Origin: Marinifilum_A sediminis
GTDB taxonomy: Bacteria > Bacteroidota > Bacteroidia > Bacteroidales > Marinifilaceae
Direction of reading: 5' to 3'
Assembly: GCA_947496465.1 (NCBI GenBank)
Contig: CANMCX010000010.1
Location: forward strand, 1 to 64,000
Length of the DNA stretch: 64,000 bases
Shown: positions 25,842 to 32,307 of the stretch, piece after piece
How the letters are laid out: each line of letters starts with the position of its first letter
Position numbering within the stretch: position 1 is the first letter of the stretch
Notes under the pieces: model-generated
What the model was told of the DNA's origin: nothing
The model's input: the letters and a program-made list of their open reading frames with translations, nothing else
Database searches by the model: none
Translations under genes and position numbers: made by a program

Positions 25842-25939
25842 TCGGAGATCGAATCTATAAGGTACAATCTCCTTGATTAAAAATTTTGGTTAATAGTTAG
25901 ATGAAAGGGCGGTTGTGGTTACCGTCCTTTTTTTTATGC
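25842..25939 (+). ncRNA. Candidate intergenic small RNA of about 95 nt
   Basis: Lies in a 404-bp gap between two minus-strand genes. A strong + strand promoter is followed by a first hairpin GGAGAT (25844-25849) / ATCTCC (25867-25872), an A/U-rich linker (about 25873-25903) and a terminator GGGCGGT / ACCGTCC with eight T. No start codon with a reasonable frame lies inside. It does not fit 6S, SRP, tmRNA or RNase P RNA. The exact 5' end is uncertain. The remaining parts of the 25626-26029 gap are AT-rich with no further feature seen. Confidence 0.6.
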
Positions 25940-26029
25940 CCTAAATTTTGATTTTTGGACAGGTTAAAGCCGGTTCCAATTTATTTAAAAGTGAACCTAG
26001 TTAGAATATTATTTTTGATTGGAATGTGT

Positions 26030-26770
26030 TTAGGAAGCTAATTCCTTCTGATTGATTCTTTTAAGAGCCTCGCGTGCTGCTTTTTGCTGAGCCTCTTTCT
26101 TTGATGTTCCTATTCCTTTGCCCATTTTTACTTCCTCAACTTCAACTTCAGAGATAAATAATGGCAATCGTAAGGCTTTGTCTACACCATCTTCCTGAGT
26201 GTCGAAGAAAACATCTTTTTTGTTCTTTTGAGCCCACTCAATTAATTTACTCTTGAAATTGGTTTCAATTGTAACCACTTCTTCAAGATTTATATGCTTT
26301 TTAAATACACGATCTTCAATAAAGATACGAGTATTAGCATATCCCTGATCCAGATATATGGCTCCAATTAATGCTTCGAAAGCATCACCATAAATGTGCT
26401 TGTTGTTGTTCAAATTTACATTCGAAACAACATGCTTATCTAGGTCAATTTTGCGAGCAAGCTTATTTAAGGATTCTCGACTCACAATTTTAGATCGTAT
26501 TTGAGTAAGAAATCCTTCGTCCTTATTGGGAAAATATTTGTATAGGATATCTGCAATAATGGCACCTAAAATCGCATCTCCAAGATATTCGAGACGTTCA
26601 TTATTCATACCATAACCATCTTTTTGAATGGTAGCAGATTTGTGTATGAAAGCTAATTCATACAAGTCAGGTTTGTTTGGATCAAACCCCAAAAAATCTG
26701 ATAACAATCCATAAAACTCCCTTCTAGGAAAGAATAAAAGTTTTATGGATTGAAATATAGACTTTATCAC
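26030..26770 (-). CDS. rnc: Ribonuclease III
   Basis: Double-strand-specific endoribonuclease for rRNA precursor and mRNA processing. 246 residues: nuclease domain with signature NERLEYLGDAILG and the acidic metal-binding residue in GDAFEALIGAIYLD, then a C-terminal double-stranded RNA-binding domain (about 168-240, KMGKGIGTSKKEAQQKAARE). It starts with GTG at 26770, 3 bp after the fabF stop, in the order acpP-fabF-rnc that is widely conserved. Confidence 0.97.
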   Translation of the reverse strand: MIKSIFQSIKLLFFPRREFYGLLSDFLGFDPNKPDLYELAFIHKSATIQKDGYGMNNERLEYLGDAILGAIIADILYKYFPNKDEGFLTQIRSKIVSRESLNKLARKIDLDKHVVSNVNLNNNKHIYGDAFEALIGAIYLDQGYANTRIFIEDRVFKKHINLEEVVTIETNFKSKLIEWAQKNKKDVFFDTQEDGVDKALRLPLFISEVEVEEVKMGKGIGTSKKEAQQKAAREALKRINQKELAS

Positions 26771-26773
26771 AAA

Positions 26774-28027
26774 TTATTCAGTGAATGATTTGAAAATTAC
26801 CGAAGCATTATGACCACCAAACCCAAAAGTATTACTCAAGGCAGCACGAATCTCGCGCTTCTGAGCTTTGTGAAGTGTAAGGTTTAGTTTTTCATCGATG
26901 TTAGGATCGTTCTCGCCGTGATTAATTGTAGGAGGAACTGTTTGATTGTTCAATGCCAAAATACAGGCAATTGCTTCAACAGATCCTGCTGCACCTAGCA
27001 AGTGACCAGTCATCGATTTAGTTGCACTAATGTTCAGTTTATAGGCGTGTTCGCCAAATACTGTTTGAACTGCTTTTGTCTCTGGAATATCTCCAACAGG
27101 TGTAGATGTTCCATGAACATTGATATAATCAATATCTTCAGGAGTCAAACTAGCGTCATTTAACGCCATATTCATAGCGTTAATTGCACCTCTTCCTTCC
27201 GGATGAGTTGCTGTTAGGTGATAAGCATCACCAGACATTCCACCACCAACAATTTCAGCGTAAATTTTAGCACCACGTGCTTTAGCATGCTCATATTCTT
27301 CAAGAATTAAGCAGCCACCTCCTTCACCCATAACGAAACCGTCACGTGTGTTACAGAAAGGACGAGATGCAGTTTTATACTCTTCATTGTTTGTAGACAA
27401 TGCCTGCATAGAATTAAATCCACCCAAACCTGCTTCATTAATAGATGCTTCAGAACCTCCGGTGATAAAGATATTAGCTTTACCTAAACGAATGTAATTC
27501 ATCGCATCAATCATAGCATGTGAAGCCGAAGCGCATGCAGAAACAGTACCATAATTTGGTCCCTGGAATCCATATTTCATAGAAATATGACCGGCGGCAA
27601 TATCAGAAATCATCTTAGGAATGAAAAAAGGAGAGAAACGAGGAGTTCCATCCCCGTTTGCATATCCTGTTACTTCATCTAAGAAGGTTTTAATTCCGCC
27701 AATACCAGAACCCCAGATTACTCCAGCTTTCGTTAAATCTTCCGATTCAAGATCAAGTTTTGAATCCTCAATAGCTTGTTTGGTCGCAACCAAAGCATAT
27801 TGCGCATACAAATCTAATTTTCTCGCTTCCTTACGATCAAAATGATCACCAGGTACGAAATTTTTAACCTCGCAAGCGAACTGTGTCTTGAACTTTGAAG
27901 CATCAAAATGAGTGATTTTATCTGCACCACTCACTCCATTTTCCAAATTTTCCCAAAACTCGGCAATACTATTACCAATAGGGTTAATTGTTCCTAGACC
28001 AGTTACTACTACTCTTCTAAATTCCAT
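26774..28027 (-). CDS. fabF: 3-oxoacyl-[acyl-carrier-protein] synthase II
   Basis: Condensing enzyme that elongates acyl-ACP with malonyl-ACP in type II fatty-acid synthesis. 417 residues, full length. The catalytic cysteine lies in TVSACASASHAM, with the two active-site histidines in NVHGTSTPVGD and KSMTGHLLGAAG. It lies 21 bp downstream of acpP and 3 bp upstream of rnc. Confidence 0.98.
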   Translation of the reverse strand: MEFRRVVVTGLGTINPIGNSIAEFWENLENGVSGADKITHFDASKFKTQFACEVKNFVPGDHFDRKEARKLDLYAQYALVATKQAIEDSKLDLESEDLTKAGVIWGSGIGGIKTFLDEVTGYANGDGTPRFSPFFIPKMISDIAAGHISMKYGFQGPNYGTVSACASASHAMIDAMNYIRLGKANIFITGGSEASINEAGLGGFNSMQALSTNNEEYKTASRPFCNTRDGFVMGEGGGCLILEEYEHAKARGAKIYAEIVGGGMSGDAYHLTATHPEGRGAINAMNMALNDASLTPEDIDYINVHGTSTPVGDIPETKAVQTVFGEHAYKLNISATKSMTGHLLGAAGSVEAIACILALNNQTVPPTINHGENDPNIDEKLNLTLHKAQKREIRAALSNTFGFGGHNASVIFKSFTE

Positions 28028-28048
28028 AAAAAAGGGTCTGGTTAATAA

Positions 28049-28285
28049 TTACTTAGCGTTTTCTTCGATGTAAGAAACAGCGTCACCTACTGTACCGATG
28101 TTTTCTGCTTGATCATCTGGAATCGCGATGTTAAATTCTTTTTCGAATTCCATGATTAGCTCAACTGTATCCAATGAGTCAGCTCCTAGATCGTTAGTGA
28201 AACTAGCCTCTGGAGTTACTTCAGTTTCGTCTACACCCAACTTATCAACAATGATAGCTTTTACTCTAGATGCAATATCAGACAT
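28049..28285 (-). CDS. acpP: Acyl carrier protein
   Basis: A 78-residue acidic four-helix carrier; the phosphopantetheine attachment serine is in LGADSLDTVEL. First gene of the acpP-fabF-rnc operon, about 100 bp downstream of a -7 box at 28389-28396 (minus strand). Confidence 0.98.
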   Translation of the reverse strand: MSDIASRVKAIIVDKLGVDETEVTPEASFTNDLGADSLDTVELIMEFEKEFNIAIPDDQAENIGTVGDAVSYIEENAK

Positions 28286-28385
28286 AACTTTAAATTTTAA
28301 ATGATTAATATTAAACTAATTAATTTTCAACGGTGCAAAGAAATACATTTACTTGAAATAATTCAAATATTTTTTACAAAGTTGC

Positions 28386-28458
28386 GCTCAAAGGTAATTC
28401 TTTTTCCTTTTCCTGCGAAATTATTTTCCTTGGAATTGCCTTTTGTATACCTTTGAGC
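28386..28458. promoter_or_regulatory. Mirror-image divergent promoters for acpP and purN
   Basis: GCTCAAAGGTA at 28386-28396 and its exact reverse complement TACCTTTGAGC at 28448-28458. Each contains a perfect -7 box TACCTTTG pointing outwards: the left towards acpP, the right towards purN. The -33 elements are weaker (a TTTCG-like element for acpP, TTTT for purN). Fifty-one base pairs separate the arms. Confidence 0.6.
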
Positions 28459-28484
28459 AAACTATTTTATAATAAAACACACAA

Positions 28485-29045
28485 ATGAAGAGAGTTGCTG
28501 TATTTGCATCAGGATCAGGGAGTAATGCTGAGAATATTGTTCGATATTTTATGGATAAGCCAAATATAGAGGTTTCCATCATATTAACTAATAATCCCAA
28601 TGCTTTTGTGCTTGACAGAGCTAAAAGCTTAAATATCCCAAGTTTAGTATTTAATAGGGCAGATTTTAGCAAAACAGACAAAATTGTGGATGTTTTAATC
28701 GAAAAAAAGATCGATTTAATCGTTTTAGCAGGCTTTTTATTGCTACTTCCACCTCGTCTGATTGATGCTTTTCCGAATAAAATTGTAAATATTCACCCAG
28801 CTTTACTCCCTAAATTTGGAGGCAAAGGAATGTATGGAATGAATGTTCACAATGCAGTTGTAGAAAATAAGGAGAAGGAGAGTGGAATTACGATTCACAT
28901 GGTGAATGAAAAGTTTGATGATGGAAAAATCGTTTTTCAGGCTAAATGTGTAGTAGAGGAGAGTGATACTGCTGAAGATGTTGCGGAAAAAATTCATAAA
29001 TTAGAATATGAACATTTCCCGAAAATAGTAGAGCAATTACTTTAA
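28485..29045 (+). CDS. purN: Phosphoribosylglycinamide formyltransferase
   Basis: Transfers the formyl group from 10-formyl-tetrahydrofolate to GAR in purine synthesis. 186 residues, slightly shorter than the E. coli enzyme but complete: FASGSGSNAENIV (substrate loop), VLAGFLLLLPP, and the catalytic region NIHPALLPKFGGKGMYG followed by GITIHMVNEKFDDG. Monocistronic, divergent from acpP, ending in a perfect palindrome at its stop codon. Confidence 0.97.
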   Translation: MKRVAVFASGSGSNAENIVRYFMDKPNIEVSIILTNNPNAFVLDRAKSLNIPSLVFNRADFSKTDKIVDVLIEKKIDLIVLAGFLLLLPPRLIDAFPNKIVNIHPALLPKFGGKGMYGMNVHNAVVENKEKESGITIHMVNEKFDDGKIVFQAKCVVEESDTAEDVAEKIHKLEYEHFPKIVEQLL

Positions 29046-29056
29046 AGTAATTGCTC
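29031..29056. repeat. Perfect 26-nt palindrome at the purN stop codon
   Basis: GAGCAATTACTTT / AAAGTAATTGCTC with no spacer, containing the purN TAA at 29043-29045. Only a loose T-rich stretch follows, so it may act as a mild terminator for purN and for the convergent M23 gene ending at 29076, or stabilise the 3' end. Confidence 0.7.
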
Positions 29057-29075
29057 ATTATTTATGTGTTGATTT

Positions 29076-30389
29076 TTATTTATTTGAAACCATAGTATTG
29101 GAAATAGAATCCTGTAATAAAGTATTCTGAATTTCATCCTGATCATTCAGTTCTACTAGCAATTTGTTTTTAAGAGCATCAAACTGAGCTAGATTTTCTT
29201 TTTTTACCGGAGCTACTGGCGGAGATTTCATCTTTAATGGATTTATAGGAGATCCATTCTTATGAACTCTAAAATCGAGATGAGGTCCTGTTGATAATCC
29301 GGATGAGCCAACATAGGCAATAGTTTGCCCTTGTTTCACTCGGACTCCTGAATTCATTCCTTTAGCAAATCTGGAGAGATGCATGTAAGTTGTTGTATAA
29401 ACACTGTTGTGCTTGATTTTTAGATATCTTCCACCACCATTTTTTTGATAGCCTTTTTTTATAATTACACCATCTCCAATGGTGTGAACCGGTGTTCCTG
29501 TTGGAGCCGCATAATCTATACCGTGGTGTGCTCTATATCTTTTTAAAACCGGATGGTATCTTCTATTGGAAAATCGAGAACTGATTCTTGAAAATCGTAA
29601 AGGGGCTTTTAAAAAGGCTTTTTGTAAGCTATTTCCTTTTTCATCGAAAAATCCTGGCTTTTCACCTTCTTTAAATGCAAAAGCATAGTTATCGGAATTG
29701 TGGTGAATAAAATTTGCAGCTATTACTTTTATATCATGAATTGGCTTATCATCGACAAATGCTTCTTCATATATAATATTAAATTCGTCTCCTTTACCTA
29801 TTCCAAAAAAATCTATAGTCCAGGCGTAAATTTCCGATAGTTCAATGGATAGAAGGGGATCTGCTTGAGCTTCTACCATGGCATTCCATAAAGATGACTC
29901 AACACTTCCTGTGATCTGTTTTCTTCTGAATTCAATTTCTTTTTCCCCCTTATATACGTGTAAAGTATCGCGTAAATCAAAAACAATGTATTCTACCGGT
30001 GTATTTTCATAGATAAAATACTCAGGATTCTTTATGCTATCATTTGTGAAAAGTACCGAGTATTCTTTTCCGGATTTTATTTTTCTAACATTGAATACTT
30101 TTTTTGCTTTGCGTGCGATTTTATCAATGGATGCAAAGGAAATTTCGTATTGGCGTAAAATGGTAGATAAACTTTGATTTCGCTTGACCTTTTTCGTTTC
30201 TACTTTAAAATCGTCAATTGGAAAGCCATATTTTAAATTAACAGGTGCTAATTCAGTTGAATCTATTTCTTGATGTGCTTCAGTTTTAACTTCTTCCGGA
30301 ATATCTTTGCTTAGAAAATTTAATGCATATACACCTGCAAAAACTAGGACTGCAATTATAAGAGTTTTGTAATTAAAGTACTTTTTCAT
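29076..30389 (-). CDS. M23-family peptidoglycan endopeptidase, membrane-anchored
   Basis: A 437-residue protein with an N-terminal signal anchor (about 8-26), a long periplasmic region with an OapA/LysM-like segment (about 60-110) and a C-terminal M23 domain (about 265-385). Metal and catalytic residues: H288 and D292 (HHGID), H337 in YMHLS, H370 in STGPHLDF. The second histidine of the usual HxH pair is D372, a substitution common in this phylum that may still bind zinc. Likely cuts peptide cross-links in peptidoglycan. Its promoter contains an ACTAT-N4-ATAGT operator identical to that of the blaI-type operon, so it is probably repressed by that regulator. Confidence 0.9.
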   Translation of the reverse strand: MKKYFNYKTLIIAVLVFAGVYALNFLSKDIPEEVKTEAHQEIDSTELAPVNLKYGFPIDDFKVETKKVKRNQSLSTILRQYEISFASIDKIARKAKKVFNVRKIKSGKEYSVLFTNDSIKNPEYFIYENTPVEYIVFDLRDTLHVYKGEKEIEFRRKQITGSVESSLWNAMVEAQADPLLSIELSEIYAWTIDFFGIGKGDEFNIIYEEAFVDDKPIHDIKVIAANFIHHNSDNYAFAFKEGEKPGFFDEKGNSLQKAFLKAPLRFSRISSRFSNRRYHPVLKRYRAHHGIDYAAPTGTPVHTIGDGVIIKKGYQKNGGGRYLKIKHNSVYTTTYMHLSRFAKGMNSGVRVKQGQTIAYVGSSGLSTGPHLDFRVHKNGSPINPLKMKSPPVAPVKKENLAQFDALKNKLLVELNDQDEIQNTLLQDSISNTMVSNK

Positions 30390-30412
30390 TGTATGATTTT
30401 AATTTAACGACT

Positions 30413-30443
30413 TAAAGGTATAACTATTTTTATAGTCATACAA
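30413..30443 (-). promoter_or_regulatory. M23-gene promoter with BlaI-like operator
   Basis: On the minus strand: TTG (30441-30443), a 20-bp spacer, TACCTTTA (30413-30420). The palindrome ACTATTTTTATAGT (30423-30436) fills the spacer. It is the reverse complement of the operator at 10860-10873, and on the + strand both copies are followed by CATACA. The spacing between the promoter boxes is also the same. Confidence 0.75.
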
Positions 30444-30485
30444 CATGCAGCTACCGTAAATTCAGTAATTAAGCTTTTTTAATAC

Positions 30486-31358
30486 TTAGGATTTGATTTT
30501 GTCGAAACCTTTACCGTAAACACCCATTACGCTTCCCATCGAAATAAATGCATCAGGATCTACCAGTTTAATCATTCTTAGTATTGCTTGAGATTCACGC
30601 TTTTTTGCCAACACCATTAAAACCTGAACATCTTTTTTACTATATCCTCCAGAACCATTTAAAACAGTTAATCCCTGATCTAAAGTTCCAATAATTTCAT
30701 TTCTAATCTCTTCTGGTTTTTGTGTGAAAATAAAGATTTGTACAGACTGCTTACTTCCTTCAATTATCATATCAACACAAAAAGCACTTACTCCCATGGT
30801 AACGAATCCATATACAACTTGCTCAATTGAATTTTCAAGAAAATACGAAGATGAAATAATGATAACGTCAATGGTTAGTAATAATTGTCCAGGGCTGTAA
30901 TTTTTGTATTTGTTAATCATCATGGCAAGAATGTCGGTACCTCCAGTACTCCCACCTCTTGATAATATCATACCAGCACTGGCACCAGCCATTATTCCAC
31001 CAATAATTGAACACATAAATTTGTCTGATACCAAAGGTTCGGTTATTATGGATTGGAACAGCCAAAGGAAAAAGGAGATTACAAAAATTCCGTATAGTGT
31101 TTTAACACCAAAACCAAAACCTAATATTCTTAATGATACCAATAGGAATACGGTATTAATAAGGAATACACTATATCCAACTTTAATGCCAGTCACAAAA
31201 TATATAATGGTTGCAATTCCACTTACTCCTGAACCTACAATTCCTGATGGAATAATAAATCCAGTCCAGGCAAGTGAACCTATTAACAATCCTAAAGTAA
31301 TTATCACATAGGAATGGATTGTCGCTTTTAAATCTGTTGTTTGAAATATTTTTTTCAT
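30486..31358 (-). CDS. YitT-family integral membrane protein (first copy)
   Basis: A 290-residue membrane protein with five or six membrane helices (about 15-190) and a C-terminal soluble DUF2179 domain (about 215-280, VLMVLAKKRESQAILRMIKL). Family signatures are SRGGSTGGTDILAMMINKYK and MGVSAFCVDMIIEGSKQS. Transport function is suspected for the family but substrates are not established. Lies 2 bp downstream of a paralogous gene in the same operon. Confidence 0.92.
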   Translation of the reverse strand: MKKIFQTTDLKATIHSYVIITLGLLIGSLAWTGFIIPSGIVGSGVSGIATIIYFVTGIKVGYSVFLINTVFLLVSLRILGFGFGVKTLYGIFVISFFLWLFQSIITEPLVSDKFMCSIIGGIMAGASAGMILSRGGSTGGTDILAMMINKYKNYSPGQLLLTIDVIIISSSYFLENSIEQVVYGFVTMGVSAFCVDMIIEGSKQSVQIFIFTQKPEEIRNEIIGTLDQGLTVLNGSGGYSKKDVQVLMVLAKKRESQAILRMIKLVDPDAFISMGSVMGVYGKGFDKIKS

Positions 31359-31360
31359 GT

Positions 31361-32221
31361 TTATGCTCTTATTTCTTCGAATCCTAACCCGTAAACTCCC
31401 ATAACCGATCCCATTGAAATGAATGCTTTAGGATCAACTTCCTTTATAACTTTAAAAATGTGTTGCGTTTCATGTTTACGTACTACAATCATTAACATTT
31501 TATTTTCTTCGCGGGTATACCAACCTGTACTATGCAGCATTGAAATTCCTCTACCTGTTTCTTCACTTACTCGCTCGGCAACTTCCTCGTATTTTGTTGA
31601 CATGATAAAAAGCTGTGCTGACTGTTTTGAACCAGATATCATCATATCTATGGTATATGCAGCAACTCCCATTTCAACGTATCCATATACAATGGTTGAA
31701 ATATCCTCAAAGATAATATAGGATGAAGCGATAATGAATATATCGATATAAAGAATGATGCGTCCAGGACTAATATTTTTGTATTTGTTGATCATCATCG
31801 CTACAATATCGGTACCTCCGGTACTTCCTCCCTGAGTAATTGTAATTCCAATTCCAACACCAGCCAAAATTCCACCAATAATACTTGCCATGAATTTGTC
31901 ATCAACTAATGGTTCTGTGATCCATTCTTGTTGGAATGATAAAAGAACGGAACCAACCACAATTCCGAATATGGTTTTAATACCAAATCGACTACCTAAT
32001 AAACGAAGTGCAATTAATATCAGAAATATATTAATCACAAAAAACGAATAACCAACAGGAATTGATTTACCGGTGGCATAATAAATTAGAGTTCCGATAC
32101 CTCCAACGCCTCCAGGTACAATTTCAGAAGGAATTAAGAAAGCGGTCCAACCAAGACTGTAAATGCACAATCCTAAGGTGATAATTAAATAGGATTTTGC
32201 TTCAGTAATAGAAAATTTCAT
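31361..32221 (-). CDS. YitT-family integral membrane protein (second copy)
   Basis: A 286-residue paralogue of the neighbour at 30486, with the same design (TQGGSTGGTDIVAMMINKYK, MGVAAYTIDMMISGSKQSAQ, C-terminal DUF2179). Preferred start ATG 32221 (MKFSITEAKSYLIIT), because the frame's earlier ATG codons at 32245-32266 fall in the leuS terminator hairpin. A tandem duplication: the two proteins align throughout without gaps of note. They may form a heteromer. Confidence 0.92.
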   Translation of the reverse strand: MKFSITEAKSYLIITLGLCIYSLGWTAFLIPSEIVPGGVGGIGTLIYYATGKSIPVGYSFFVINIFLILIALRLLGSRFGIKTIFGIVVGSVLLSFQQEWITEPLVDDKFMASIIGGILAGVGIGITITQGGSTGGTDIVAMMINKYKNISPGRIILYIDIFIIASSYIIFEDISTIVYGYVEMGVAAYTIDMMISGSKQSAQLFIMSTKYEEVAERVSEETGRGISMLHSTGWYTREENKMLMIVVRKHETQHIFKVIKEVDPKAFISMGSVMGVYGLGFEEIRA

Positions 32222-32241
32222 CTGTAAAATTAGAATTTGAT

Positions 32242-32286
32242 GCATTAAAAAAGGCTTCATTTTCACTGAGAAAACGAAGCCTTTTA
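32242..32286 (-). terminator. Terminator after leuS
   Basis: On the minus strand the stem AAAGGCTTCGTTTTC / GAAAATGAAGCCTTT, T6, then AATGC. It lies 22 bp after the leuS stop and separates leuS from the yitT pair. Confidence 0.85.
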
Positions 32287-32307
32287 TTTAAACTTATGTG
32301 TTTTCCT

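Noticed and set aside
25842..25935. Candidate small RNA as 4.5S/SRP RNA or 6S RNA
   Set aside because: No GGAA tetraloop with the SRP domain IV internal loops, and it is too short and lacks the large central bubble of 6S RNA.
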